Part shown: positions 31,492-43,997 of the stretch, one piece after another
How positions within the stretch are numbered: the stretch's first letter is position 1
Layout: every line of letters begins with the position of its first letter
DNA from: Aureobasidium sp. EXF-3400
Lineage: Eukaryota > Ascomycota > Dothideomycetes > Dothideales > Saccotheciaceae
DNA length: 51,552 nucleotides
Direction of reading: 5' to 3'
NCBI GenBank assembly: GCA_024195585.1
Contig: SWBL01000354.1
Span: 1 to 51,552, forward strand
Notes under the pieces: generated by a model
Told to the model about the DNA's origin: nothing
Database searches by the model: none
The model's input: the letters and a program-made list of their open reading frames with translations, nothing else
Position numbers and translations under genes: made by a program

Positions 31492-34400
31492 GTTTCTTCA
31501 CAGATCCAATTGCGTTATTATCGGTAGTTCACGGACGACATCTATTGAGCACACTATCTTATATTTCTCTCCTCACTGGTAGATTGACTTTCCAAACCTT
31601 CTGCCTCCACTATGGTCAAATTAATGTCGGTGTTTGACGTCGCGGTTCATGCTTGATGAACCACAAGACTGGAAAATCTCATGCTGGGTCCAATCATCGA
31701 TACAAGAGATCTGACTTATTATGGGCAAAGGTATCCCCAACGCTATATAATAGCATACACATTCATAATCGAGATCAACGATGATGATGGGATGAGAATT
31801 CGATCAAGTTTGCTAAGTTGGTAGGATAACCCTGTTCATAATATATTTGATTTCCCGCTACACTATCATGGGCCAACATCACCAAAGAAATCACATAGCG
31901 ATGCTGATGTTAAGCATATGGTCAGTGGTGAGTCCAGTGATGTCGCATACTCCACTGATCTCGTCGCATGGCAGGAGGGTATTCTCGATCCCAATCACGG
32001 GTTAAAAACTGATGCAAATGCACTGACACTGATAGCATTCTCGTGACACACGAGTTGCTGCTTTTCTGTACATATCGATGAGCAATGACTTGAGAGACTG
32101 CAGGTTATGCTGATCATGAGATGAAATGAATGTGGGAGGTAAGGATACTGATAGATCATCAGCGCATTCTATGTCAGTGATTCTGAGAGAGGCATTTGCA
32201 CTCGTTTCACAATTGCCTACGATAGGCAAGAACACCTGGCGCAGTGGACGCAGCAAACACATAGTTCGGACTCAATAGCTGTACTTACTCATCATACCTA
32301 TATTGTTCATCATGTGGACACCCTCCAACTGTGGGTCATGCGTGACTTGTCTGTCAGCATGCATTGGACGAGGTTCAATCCATCTTGGCTACCATGCACC
32401 GTACGCAAGAGGCCTTGTTCTTCGCTGGAGCCGTGTCGTGAAGCGCGATGTCTGCAAGTACAAGCAGGCAGATGAGTCCGTACCTTTAGAGAGAGGAAGG
32501 AAGGAGCGACCTTACAGAAAGGGCTGCTATAGCAACAGTAAGAGTGATGGAGCAGACGCTCCTTCTCCATCGTTCATTCTGGCCCTCTGACTGCCCATCA
32601 ATCAGTCTACAATTACGGGAATGTTTCTCCCATGCCTAGACCTCGTTACGGGGCTCTCTGTATGTCAGTCACATCTCGGAGAAGAGTCCGAGTAATACAT
32701 GTGAGAGTTCAGCTGAAACTATGGATTCACAGATCCTTCGCATTGAGGCAATAGAACAGCTAAGCAGGATTGCATCCTGCCGTCTTTGCAACACACCATC
32801 GTTTATAGAGTTGTAATGCAGATCGGGGCGAACAGCATCCTTCGAACAGTCCAGGTAGCCTTTACTATTCCAGCTGGCGTTGTGTTGTTTCCCAGACTTC
32901 TGCATTGTCCGGGATCAAGTGTGGTCATATCCTGCACGACTCGATATGCTTACATGACAAAGGACGTGAACTTGAAGGCCGAAGGAACAAACCTTATGTA
33001 CAATTCTCCAGTGCGGCGTGCCTGTCTTTTGCCGAAGGCCGAACAAGGTGTTGTCTGCATACATTTCTTTCCGAACCTTGACTACCACTGCCTTCTCCGC
33101 ACGCAGGAAGTAGGAATTTCACAAGCATCATGCTCGCTGCGAATCGTCGATAAGTCAACACGGGATCTCACATGCCTTTTTCGAGTGCGGCTGGAGCCCG
33201 GGAACCAGGTGGAGAATCATGCGAATCATGCGATCTGTGAGCAATTGCAGACTGCAGAGAGCCTCTGCTGTAGGTGAGATCAACTACTGCAGTCTGCAGC
33301 CGTGTCATCCATGGCGTATGCACTGCCTCCGTCCGAAACCTGTTGTCCTGGACACCAACTTAAGACTGAGGAGGGCTCGAATGCACTTGATGTCAATATT
33401 GGACGAAGACCATGGGCAGAGACGACACCATCGAGCGCCAGCGAAGGAAGGGCTCAATAAGACGAGGAGATCGATCTGTAACTTTCCGCGGAGGGCAAGG
33501 CGGCTCAATAGCACGTGTGTCCTCCTGAGATATGGAGAAAAAGGAAGAAAAAGAGGGTTAGAGGCAGCGGGCAGCGGGCCGTATTAGCAAACCACGATTG
33601 TGGTACCTTCAGAGACGTAGCTTTAGTGGATTTGAACTTGCTTCCAATCCGGCTCTTGATGGACTTCCGGTGTCAAAGGCAATCCGCAACGGGTCGCGAA
33701 CTTCCAAGGCAGGAGCGAGATTCGAGTCATTGGCGTTCTTCAGCTTAGGCAGGGGCTGGTAGACCACGACCGACCTAAGACTGCAAGTCCGTTCGTGACA
33801 GCCCTCTGGGAACAGCTGAGACAGCGCCGTCTGATGCAGCCCCTCTTTCGTTCCAACGGCGACGGGGGCTTGCCCGCGCGATTCCTCAAGAGGCCTGCAC
33901 GAGCGAGGGCTTCTGTGAGATATAACGGGAAATTGGGAACATTGGAGGCTTTCGTGTCAGTCTTTGCTCGCGCGTGCGAGGTGCAGAGAGCCTCCTGCAG
34001 CCTTCTCGACCAGGCCTGCATTAGAGGGGCAGGATTTGCGTCGCGAATGCACGCTTGCATGCACGACATCCACGCCGATTGATTCCTGATCCCTACGCGA
34101 TAGACGATTCGCAGACTCTTGAATCCGCATGAGCAAGATCTTCTCCATACAGTGATGCCATCACCGGTATTGGCAATCTATCGTGTCTGTTCGCTTGCTC
34201 ATCTCGGACCGCGGGGACGATCTGTGGTTGGTATCTAACGGCGCAAAAGGTTCCTGACTACTGCAATGAATCAGGACTGTCGTCTCAAGGTGGAGCTATT
34301 GAAGTGACTTCGTGACTCGTACAATATTGTACTCACTAAATTCTCATTGTTTGTTATTGCGATCATCGGAGCAATGAGGAAAAGATAGTGGAGAGAAGAA

Positions 34401-35096
34401 TAACTGTGAACTGCGAAGGAATTGGGTAAAGTGGAGGTGCAAGATGCTGTGTATATCTTAGAAGTGTCTATGTACAAACAAGTGAACCGACTGTTTATCT
34501 TCCCAGCTATACTGTGAGTCGGCAGAAAGTGTATAAGCCTGTTTTCCATCCGGATTCCACCCAATAGCTGTACAGTTGGGAACGCCGTCAGAACACCATA
34601 GCCACCTCTCCGAGTTGAAAATGACAAATGAAAACCGAAGCTGCTCGAAGCGAATCGAGATGCGCTGTCTACGCCAAGAAGATGGTAAAATGCGCTGCGC
34701 AATGGTAAATGGGAAGCGCTGCATGCGGATCCGCTGCAAAAAGATAAAAGACCATGTATATATGTGCATATGCAAATGATGCAGAGAAGGTATTGCACCT
34801 TCTCAAGCAAAGATCGACAAAACAGTGGTCCTTTCTGCTGGGACCGGGGTATGAAACTGAAACTTGGCAGCCGAAAAGAAATGTAGAAACAAAAACGAGA
34901 TGCCGATGTGACGCTAGGAAATGCTGACAGCTAGATGATGATGATAATCAAACTCCAGAGTGTGACGGAGCACATATCCGGTATGTACAACGCGGGAAAG
35001 CCAGATAGGTACAATGTATGTACCGCAGAGAGAGTAACGAGGAGTGCCTGTTGGCTCGGGAACGATAGCGATAGGAGTAACGAGCAAAATAAACAA
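31492..35096. other. 3.6-kb gene-poor region between two converging genes
   Basis: No frame here shows a conserved domain, and I see no transposon, tRNA or rRNA. Only 3' UTRs of the four-TM gene and the Ime2-like gene are expected, so the length is unusual for this compact genome. It holds a 12-bp inverted repeat at 33246-33298. Small plus- and minus-strand frames (for example 32786-33277, 34271-34810) look like chance frames. A non-coding RNA gene cannot be ruled out. Confidence 0.5.
33246..33298. repeat. 12-bp inverted repeat with 29-bp spacer
   Basis: TGCAGACTGCAG at 33246-33257 is perfectly complementary to CTGCAGTCTGCA at 33287-33298. Each arm itself contains CTGCAG. It could form a stem-loop or a paired binding site; nothing shows a function. 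Confidence 0.6.
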
Positions 35097-37520
35097 TCAC
35101 TTGAACTTGTGATCCGAATGCACAGCAAGGATAGATGCTGCGGCTGACGAAGCCCATTCGTAATCGTCATATGGTGGTGTAGGCCATTGAGGGTTCAAGC
35201 TGTCGCGCTGCCTTCGTGGTGTGATGACCATAGACTTGGTAGGGGTCACGTCCGTTTGACCAAAGCCGATATTGTTGTCTTTGGATGGGGATGGTGTCAG
35301 ATACGCAGACATGTAACCGGGGTCCGATGTCACGTGCGCAATTGGAGGTCTGGTGTTTTCCTTATCCGAGGACGGCTTGACTGGGGTGGGCTTCTCAAGG
35401 CGTCTTGCTGCCCGACGCGCGTTGGTCAATGCCTCGTCAAGTAACTCCTCCTCCTCATCGGGGGTCTCGTATGTTTGACGAGGATTTAGCGATTGTCTGA
35501 CTGATCGCCGTGTTCGGCTAGTAGTTTGTGCGTTGACGGAAAGTGCAGGCGAGGTGCGTCCATCATTCACTGTGGACAACGAATGGTGACGCTTGAGAAT
35601 GGGCGTGCTTGACATGCGCTGGACTTGTCTGGCAGGCACATTTGACGCGCGAGCATCAAGGCTAGAGCGAACACTTTCCAATGCCTTATCGAGTTCCGAA
35701 AATCCTGTGTCAGTGGTAGAGTCGCGAGCGGGAGGGTCTACTGTCAGTGATGACCGGTTGCTTGATGCCCATGGTGAGCACCCCACGCTTGTCGGTTCTG
35801 GTTCATCAGGTCCTGGTGATCCTGGAACTTGGTTGCGACCGGAGAATCTACGAGCGCGTTTGCGAAGATGAGAGAAGAAACTTTCTCTGATGCTACCAGT
35901 AGGTGAAGCAAGACCGCTCAGGCCATTGAGAGCCTTCTCGGCTTCCTGACGGTGATATTCCGCGTAGTGGTTGCCGTGCGAGTTAACAGAGAGCTGCCTC
36001 GAGATCTTTTTCTTTTCGGTGGCTTCAGACTTAGCGGCAGCAGTCACAGCGTCATGTATCGGTGAGACTGGCTTGATAGATGGCAGGATAGGTATCGGCA
36101 CAGCACTGTTCCATGTTGCTCTCTTAGCGAATGGAGGTCGGAGTTTGAGCGAACCAGTGCCTTCGACGGCTTTAGTGTTGATGTGCGAAGGATTGGAAGT
36201 AGGCGCTTGAGGAGCTTGTTCCGTACGGGGCGTGAAGTCTGTTGTGCTGACAGATTTTCTGAACCACGATGACTTTTTGAGCGTGATACTGCCTTGGCTA
36301 GAGTCTGACGAGTTCTCGAGACCGATCAAGGTAGAGCTCTTGCTGCGAAGGAGTTTGGCGGTGTTTGATGACTTGGGTCTGACAGGATCGACAGCATCAG
36401 CAAAGTACTCGTGTTGGAGGGCCTGGGTCGAAGTTGGTCGGACGGCAGGATCCCACATCAAGCACCAGGTGATGAATTGTGCGAAACCTGCGGACCATTG
36501 AGGCGCCTGGAGAATAGTCTCCATGGGGTGGGGAGCCATCTTCGGGAAGGAGAAACCAAGCTTGCCAGCCAGGCGGACTCCATCTTTCCACTCTCCGCCT
36601 CCCAGCTTCTGGCCATGCTTGTTGACCCAGAGGCCCGGGCTTCCCATGATTTCACAGACCCTCCAGACCTGGTCGACTTCGTTGCCGCCTGGGAAGAGGG
36701 GCTTCAATGTTGCGATCTCAACAGCCATTGCACCAAACGCCCAGATATCCACGGGCGCAGAGTATTGGCCAGCTCTTAGGAGCACTTCGGGAGCACGGTA
36801 CCATCTGGTCGAGACGTATGTTGTGTAGGGGACCATGGAGTGAGTTTCTCTTGCCAGTCCGAAGTCGGCAAGCTTGATGGTGTAGGTTGGGGGCGTCGAG
36901 GGGGGTGTTACTAATGCCGAGTATCGCTTGAAAGCGCTTTGTGTGTCGGGTGCTGAGGATGAGACGAGGATGTTCTCGGGTTTGATGTCGCGGTGGAAGA
37001 AACCGTGTTCGTGAATGTGCTCCAAGCCGCCGAGGATCTGGAACAAGATGCTCTTAACAACAGTGCCGTCGAAAGGCTTGTGATCGCGTGTCTTCATCAG
37101 CTGGTAGAGGTTGCCATCCATGTTCTCCATGGCGATGTGCAGCTTCTTGCTGAGAGGGTCCAGGAAGATGTCATAAGCCGGTACAAGGTGAGGGTGAGCC
37201 GGTATTGACTTGAGGAAAATGACCTCTCTGAGGTCCATACATTGTGAGAAGGATTCGAAGGTCTTCTTCATGGTCTTGACGGCAACCTATAAGGTTTGGT
37301 TAGACGTGACCTAAATGTTATCAACGTTCGGTGATCGACATACCAAAGTGTTTCTTCGTACGAGGTGAGCGCCAGCGCTCCTTGTTCTTGCGAGAACGAC
37401 ACTTCCGAAGCTGCCATCACCGATATCTTTGATGATCTCATACTTGTCTTCTAGACACAATGTTCCGGAGTTAGTATTCGAGGACCAGCCACGAAATGAG
37501 TTGTCCATTGCAACAGTCAT
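35097..37520 (-). CDS. IME2: Ime2-type meiosis/development protein kinase (CMGC, RCK/MAK family)
   Basis: Two exons from the right, 37520-37344 and 37286-35097, give 788 residues. In yeast Ime2 drives meiosis and sporulation; in filamentous fungi ImeB/Ime2 homologues affect sexual development and light responses. The kinase domain shows the Gly-rich loop GDGSFGSV (34-41), Lys63 in VAVK, the catalytic HRD (157-159), DFG (200-202), the activation-loop TTY (214-216) and VSTRWYRAPE. About 25 extra residues lie between the HRD loop and DFG. The C-terminal half is a Ser/Pro-rich disordered tail. The intron is 57 nt and lies just before VAVK. The start could also be the Met four codons downstream (37508) or a frame extension upstream to 37550. 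Large gene-free flanks suggest long regulatory regions. Confidence 0.9.
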
Positions 37521-40500
37521 GGTTGAGATAAGCCTGCTTGACAATATCAAGCTTGATCGCAGAAGCCTGTGATGGATACTCTACTGCATCTAAATGCAGA
37601 CGAAGTGCAGAGTATGAAAGAGAGAAACTCTTCATTGGAAATGTTAGCCCGTGTTGCACGAGATGGCTGGCTGCCCATTGATTTGTGGAGGTAGATGCAT
37701 ACCGGTTTCAGTAGGATCAAAGTCTAGGCATACGATATCAACGTGTTGGGACGGTGAGCAAGACAATCAGGACTCGGGAGGCCGTTGGAGTAGTCTTGAG
37801 GGGAAGCGCGTGTATTAGGATTAGTTCGTAGCGGGTGGGTAAACGGGTATAAGAGTTGGATGGTTGTTGTTCGATCGAGTGATGGGCGGTAAGAGAGCGG
37901 ATCCAGATTCGGAGTGAAAACAAAAAGAGCGAAAAATAGACAAAGGAGCGTGGGAGTTGTTATGGGAGGGAAAAAGGAATTTCGGTGTCCAAGGTAGAAG
38001 ACGTGAGGACCCCAAGGACAATGGGCAGGCAAGAGTAGCGTAGTGTGGTGCGTAGATCTTGCGGCCGTTCGTGGCGCACTGGCGGCGCGCTAACGTGGCT
38101 GGGACCTTCACACGGAAAGGCGGCGGTCAGAGTCAGTGTCCTCAAACCACCACGAGTCACTGACCAGCGGCCTGTGCTTGTGAATGGTTTATTGTTAGTT
38201 GGGCAGCCCTGAATTTGAGCTTTGGAGAAGCTCGGCCGGGCAGGGCTGCGACCTCCTTGAAGTGTGGGTTTTGTGAAGAGCAGGTGCGAGATAGATGCAG
38301 CTTGTGAAACTCGCCCGAAGACATCAACGACAGAGATGTCGACAGGGTAATCTGCGCAATATACCGAGTTAGAAAGCGAATGGTATGATTCTGGCGACCG
38401 TGCGATTCTGGGCAACCGTGCGAGATGGTCGACTTGCCTATGTTGGCCGGAGAGTAGTAAAGGCGAAAGAAGACCGCTTGTGGCTGCACTGGCTGGTCTC
38501 TTGAAACGGAGCTGTGCTGTTGTTTTGATCAGGAAGCGAGAGGGCAGATACTGTGGTAGGTAGTGGATATCGAAGAAGAAAACGGCGAGCCGCGGGTGAT
38601 AGTTGACAACAACAAATGGCAGACACAGTCATGCTCTCGCTACTTCGTGCAGTCACGTCCACCGCATGCATACTCGGTCGGAGTTGTGCCAGTTATTGAT
38701 GACACAGGTAAACTTGGCCCATGCTCATTGCTCAAAACCTCAAGGTTTAATCTAAGATTGCTCGCGAAAAGAGATTCATTTGAGTCGATATGACATGTCT
38801 GATCTCTATTATGCCTGCTATTACTGTAGAGTTGTCGAGTACATGCTCGTCTGCCGGCTCATGAGCCCAGTGTTTCTTCTACGCGGCAGCGAAGAGAAAC
38901 GCCGTTGGCAAGTCTGCTATAATTACTTGGGCAAGAAATCCTGCCCTGCGATCACCGGCGACTGGTCTCATTTTGACTTTCGGGATGTCCAGTGCCGCAA
39001 ACTGTACTCGAGAGCCAGGAGAAAGATCGGTGGACCCTTCGACAACCTCATGACATGCCAGCAACGGGTTGTTGAGATGAAGCTCGCTGCCGTGCGCCTA
39101 TCTGGTGTGTTTGGTCCCCTTGATCTGCCTACCGGATTGACCAGGCGAGCGTTTCCAGACTCCCCGCTGCGCACCTGAAGATTGTCGCGATTCGTGGATT
39201 TTCCCCTCTGCTGTGATTCGCTATATCCTCCATGGTGGCCGGGGGCTGGCGGATAGTACGGAGTAGGACCTGCATAAAAACATCTTTGCATCTGACGCTG
39301 CACGCGCGACACTCGCGCCAGCTCGCGCGCAGAAAGACAGCAGCAGCTCCGTCTACCTGCTTCGTGTTGCATGTCACGTCATAAGGATAGCAGCAGCAGG
39401 AATCAATCTTTGTTTACGCAGTGTCATGGCCGATCTTCTTTTGTTTTGGATCCAGGAACAAGTTTGTACCCCCTGTCTGTCACCTCGGGAAAAAGCAATG
39501 TGCTGCAGTCGTACTCAAATCTCGAGTCCGGACACCAAAGTCGTCATATCCTATTACTCTGAGACGAGTGCCCCTGCCGGGGCCTGTCCGTGTCGATACC
39601 GTACAGTCGTCAATGGTGTACCAAGATCTCTGTTTCGCGGAGTATCTGGAATTCTGGGGCTTCATGACAATCATGCGTTCACACCTTGCTGTAGACGGCA
39701 GGATAGATGATGCTGACCTGGCTTGAAAATGACCGGGTGTCTGACGACGACGACGATCTCGCCTCAGTCGCACAGCAGCCACCTCCGGAAAGCCTTTTCC
39801 CACGTGTTCCATGCAGAGTAACACTCACCACGAGGCTTTCTGCGACCAGGGAGCAGCATGTATCATTGCTTGTGCGGCAGCGCAGCGACACCAGCGGCAA
39901 TTGAGCTGACAGCCCATCTGTCTGCAACAATAGCCATGACCCCAAAACATCGACCTGGGTTTTGTTTATTACCGAGGGCATGGATGCTGGATATTGTATC
40001 GAGATAGCCGTGTCGGTTCTCTCGAATGCCAATATCGCTACATCGCTACGAGATAAGTATAAAGCAATCCTATGCGAGGTTTGCGAGATTTCGAGACATG
40101 TTCACAGTGTCCATGCCCAATCTACATGATGTATCAGAACTCGTCCCATGCCTACTGCGTACCCAGATAGAATTACAGAAATACGTGATGTCAAGCCAAG
40201 CTGGCTTCTCGGCTCTCCCAGGTAAGAACCAGGGCTCATGTCCACCAGAAGAGAGCTTCATTTCCACTCGAAAGTTATCATCAAAAGCCAATAGTAATAC
40301 CGACAAGGTTGTCGGCTCTGAGGATCTACAGGAGCATACTCTGCTACAATGCCCCTAGAATGCGGCTTCTAGAATATAGTTGGAACGAAGGATTCGTGTC
40401 GCTTTGGCTCCCCTAAATGCTTCGGTGTGACTCTTGTGCGCGTGTGCACACTACTTGATACCTTATGACATTTTGACCACCAGCTGAACCAGCCACCAGG

Positions 40501-41924
40501 TCCGCCGACCCTTACAGGCGGCCTCATTGTTTGCGTGCTTGACCCTTTGGGCCTGAGGAGATCTCTGGTCTGTTCTTCCTCTTTCGTTGCCCTGTTTCCG
40601 AAACAATACAAAACAACAGAGTCGTGGCTTCCAAAAGTCTGGCTCACCTGCCCTACCCAACCACGCTGTTGATCTGTTACCCAGTCAAAGAAAGAATTTT
40701 TCCCTTACCAAGCGACGCTTGTCTTACTGATACGCACGAAGGAACTCTCCGGCAACAGCAGCGAAAGCGATGTTTCCTTTACCTTGTCGGCAGGTTGCGC
40801 TGTTTGTAGACAACTTGTGTGTGTGGAGCTATATGGTTGCTGGGACGACGCGGGGCAGAGAGACAAGACTAATCTTTGGGCGACTGCTGTATCATCCATT
40901 GTTCACCCAGTTGGCCTAGAATGATCACGTCTGCCTATCACTCGACACCTGCTCAATAAGTTCGTGCTTTTGCAAAAAGTCTAGCTCTAGCTTTGAGTCA
41001 CATGCGCAAAAGGTCCTGGCAGAGGGAAAGGTAAGATCCGGTGGCTTTGCCTCCGGCTTACGACGGTGTCGTTCATGTACGAGTAGTATTATCACATACC
41101 GCCTATCTACGCCGACCGAATATTGTCCAGAACGCAAACGAAAAGAGGAGGTTGGGGATGATGGACGCATGGCTGTCTCTCGGTGAACCGGGATCTGAAA
41201 GGGCAGACAGAAAATATAGCCGGCAGCAGTCAATATAATTTTCATTCTCTCTCTTTCCAACCGAACACGGCGGGTAAAAGCCTGCTGCTAGGCTTTGCAT
41301 ACTCTATTATGTCTTGCTCAACGATATTGGCTGACATCTTTACTTCCGCAGCCGTGGACATGCTGATCAGGGTTTTGGCCATGTTTCTTGTCATCCATCC
41401 TACATATTGCGCCGAAGTTTGTTGCCACTTCTCGCTACCTCATAGTGCTCATCATATTCTGCGCGCGACTTCGTATACATGGACCTTGACCGAGTAATGT
41501 GCACCATACAGAGCACGTTCACTGTTCGTCTATACTTTGTTTTATTGATGGGTTTTCGGATGTTGTCTCCCAGAGTGCTTTCTGAAGCCGCGGACGGGAG
41601 CTCACAGCTCACTCCAAATTTCTCAAGCCCCTTTAATATTCTGGAAGGATAGAGAATAACATCTTCGACCGTGTCTCGTAGCTCGAGTATTGGATCGTCA
41701 TAATTTCGCCGGTATTATGTGCCGTGGTCCCTTGCTTCGACCAGGTTGACGGTGCTTGGAGAGTATGTACGAGGATCTCTCATCAGGGTCACCTTGACGA
41801 TGAGACCAAGCTTTCATCTTGTAGACGATACGAGCATTGGCCATGACGGGCGTCATCATGTGTTTTGAGACGGAAGGACATGAAGAGGATAATCTATCGG
41901 TGGTGTGTTTGACATGACCGCTAC
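37521..41924. promoter_or_regulatory. 4.4-kb gene-free region upstream of the Ime2-like kinase
   Basis: This region separates the Ime2-like start from the 3' end of the GPATCH1-like gene, so nearly all of it is available as upstream regulatory or leader sequence for the kinase. Several short open frames precede the kinase on its strand (for example within 37724-38111), possible upstream ORFs in a long leader. No frame has a recognisable domain, and no transposon or RNA gene was seen. Calling it regulatory is inference from position and from the heavy regulation known for IME2-type genes. Confidence 0.45.
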
Positions 41925-43997
41925 CTATTCGTCTTCACTGTCGCTGCCAAAGATTGCTTTGAAGACATCATCGCCAGGCCTTTCTGCTTCGATAGCCTCA
42001 TTGACCTCGACGTTTACCTGTGGCTTGACTTGAGGTTGCACTGATTCTGCAGAAGTCACGTTGCTCTCCGCAGAGGCATTTGTTGGCCGTGACCATGTCT
42101 CACGCATCATCTGGTCCATCTTGTTCTGCGATACCACATCGAGCCTGCTGTCTACGACTACACCACTATCGCCCGTGGGACCATTGCCTGGATCAGCGTG
42201 AGCCGGTGCTTTGACATTGAACCTTTTGCAGAGTAGACGAGTAGGGTAGAACTGAACACGAGTGCGGGTCATGGGACCGAACATGCCAATCTTCGCGGCA
42301 GCTTCGGCAGGATCTTCAGACTTGGTGGGCCGTTCAGAACTTGACGGCGCGGTGTCTGTCGCCAATCGGGGAGCTGATGACGAGCTAGTAAAGCGGGATG
42401 CCATAAGACCTGAGATTGGTTTGAAGACCTCAGCGGCTTGCGCGAATTCACGCATCTCCTTAGTCCACTCGTCGATAGTCGAACCCTTGACACGCTCCGG
42501 CAGCGCGTCGCGTTGCCCGCTACAAGACTCGAGAAATGAACGATAGCGAGCTCGTTTGGCCTCATCTTCAGCGTACGGCATCCAACCACTCGTGCCGCGT
42601 TGCAGGGCCGAAGCTGCCACGGTACTGTCCAGCTTGGGTACCAAGTCCCACAAAGACCTCTGTTTGTCAGCATCCGATCTCTGCCAGCCTTCAGGAGCGG
42701 CTTCTCCACGTGCTATGGGGAGGTTCAATCTGCCTGTTGCTGTGACGAGCTTATCGCGTGCTTCTTTACTCATGAAATCGAAGATGGACTTTCCAGGAAG
42801 CTGTTGCTCCCCAAGCGCAGCCGCTCTTTTTGCTGGATCCATAGTAGAGGCACGAGCAGCATCGGCAGTAGATTGGTGCGAAGATGGGTCGGTGTTGGCT
42901 ACAGTGGTAGCTGTTTTCGGCTCCCATCCTTCAGGGACCTCAGGAGGTGGATGTTTGTTCCCTTGGCTGTTCAGTATAAGGGATGAAGCCAGCACAAAGC
43001 CGTCGAGGGGAAGACGACCATCATGACACTTTCTGAAACCATTGCTGTTTTTCTGCCCTAGTTTTTTGGACAAGAACGTCGGTGCTTTCAAGCCTTTCAA
43101 AGAGGGATTGGCGTTAGTCGCAAGGATACCACCTTTCTTCTTCTTTCGATCACCACCAATGATACGGTTGTAGGATATCTTCGGACCCATGTCATAAGGA
43201 TCCTCCTCATCTGAGCCAGTGTCGTTCAAGACGCCGACACCGAACCCAGTACGCTTTGCTTTGGTCTTTGGTTTGATAGACCGGCCAAGGGGCTCGGCGT
43301 CATCCTCGTCTTCGTTATCTTGTTGTGCGGTGACTCTCAGTTGGCCCAAACGCTCCCCAGCAGAATAGCCAAGACCGAAGCGATCTTTCTTCCGATTGAA
43401 GGCTACCATGCGAGAGTTTTCGGGAGCGAAAAGGTGTGTCTCGTTGCCGGGTGTAGAGGCAGCAGCATCGTCGGTACGTGCTTGCCTCCTGACTTTTGGT
43501 CCAACACCTTGACCTTGTCTCCAGCCCATCTTCTGCAGAAGTTTCATGCCAATAGTTTCTCCGGCTGGCCTGAACAGGTCGCTCATGTGCCCACGGCGCA
43601 TCTGATCGTGGGTGGTGGATCCTAAGCCAGCAAAATCATCCTGAGTCTGGAGTTTCTGGGCTTCTGCGGCGGCGGCGCGATCCTCATCATCCATAAAGTC
43701 TTCGGGTTTGGCGAGTTGGGCATCCTTGCGGCGATTCGTACGCGACGAAGTAAAGGTCGAGGGAGCCCATCCTTCTTTTGAGCCTACGGTGTTGAAGTAA
43801 CCAGCGCTATAGCCTCCGGTGAAGGCACCGTGGAAGCGCTTCCGACCCTGCTCGTCGCGAGCATCTTGCTTCCACACAGGGACATAGGAACCATCGTCGC
43901 GAGAGTCGGAATCGAGAGGCGGCAGTGGTGTACCGAAGAGGGCGAATTGTGGGAGTTGATCGCTTTCAAAGTTGTCTCTTGAGCGCTTGTATGACAT
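41925..43997 (-). CDS. GPATCH1/TOUGH-like G-patch protein (DUF1604)
   Basis: One uninterrupted frame of 690 residues beginning MSYKRSRDNFESDQ. The first 100 residues match the DUF1604 region found at the head of GPATCH1 and plant TOUGH proteins (FALFGTPLPPLD, YVPVWKQDARDEQGRKRFHGAF, FNTVGSKEGWAPSTF). A G-patch follows at about 148-190 (GMKLLQKMGWRQGQGVGPKV). Later comes the family segment PGKSIFDFMSKEARDKL. The C-terminus is acidic and ends DVFKAIFGSDSEDE, also typical. G-patch proteins activate DEAH helicases; human GPATCH1 is linked to the spliceosome and TOUGH to plant microRNA processing, so a nuclear RNA-processing role is likely but inferred. An ATG nine codons upstream (44024) is possible but lies outside the conserved start. 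Confidence 0.87.
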   Translation of the reverse strand: MSYKRSRDNFESDQLPQFALFGTPLPPLDSDSRDDGSYVPVWKQDARDEQGRKRFHGAFTGGYSAGYFNTVGSKEGWAPSTFTSSRTNRRKDAQLAKPEDFMDDEDRAAAAEAQKLQTQDDFAGLGSTTHDQMRRGHMSDLFRPAGETIGMKLLQKMGWRQGQGVGPKVRRQARTDDAAASTPGNETHLFAPENSRMVAFNRKKDRFGLGYSAGERLGQLRVTAQQDNEDEDDAEPLGRSIKPKTKAKRTGFGVGVLNDTGSDEEDPYDMGPKISYNRIIGGDRKKKKGGILATNANPSLKGLKAPTFLSKKLGQKNSNGFRKCHDGRLPLDGFVLASSLILNSQGNKHPPPEVPEGWEPKTATTVANTDPSSHQSTADAARASTMDPAKRAAALGEQQLPGKSIFDFMSKEARDKLVTATGRLNLPIARGEAAPEGWQRSDADKQRSLWDLVPKLDSTVAASALQRGTSGWMPYAEDEAKRARYRSFLESCSGQRDALPERVKGSTIDEWTKEMREFAQAAEVFKPISGLMASRFTSSSSAPRLATDTAPSSSERPTKSEDPAEAAAKIGMFGPMTRTRVQFYPTRLLCKRFNVKAPAHADPGNGPTGDSGVVVDSRLDVVSQNKMDQMMRETWSRPTNASAESNVTSAESVQPQVKPQVNVEVNEAIEAERPGDDVFKAIFGSDSEDE

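Noticed and set aside
32360..32395. GGTTCAATCC resembling a tRNA B box
   Set aside because: The T-stem has mismatches and no matching A box or acceptor stem was found upstream.
34271..34810. 179-codon minus-strand frame
   Set aside because: Composition is like translated non-coding DNA (many His, Cys, Ser runs) and no family resemblance; overlaps another equally open frame at 34458-34775.
38780..39178. 132-codon plus-strand frame rich in Tyr and Cys
   Set aside because: No recognisable motif and overlapping open frames on the other strand of similar length; not enough to call a gene.
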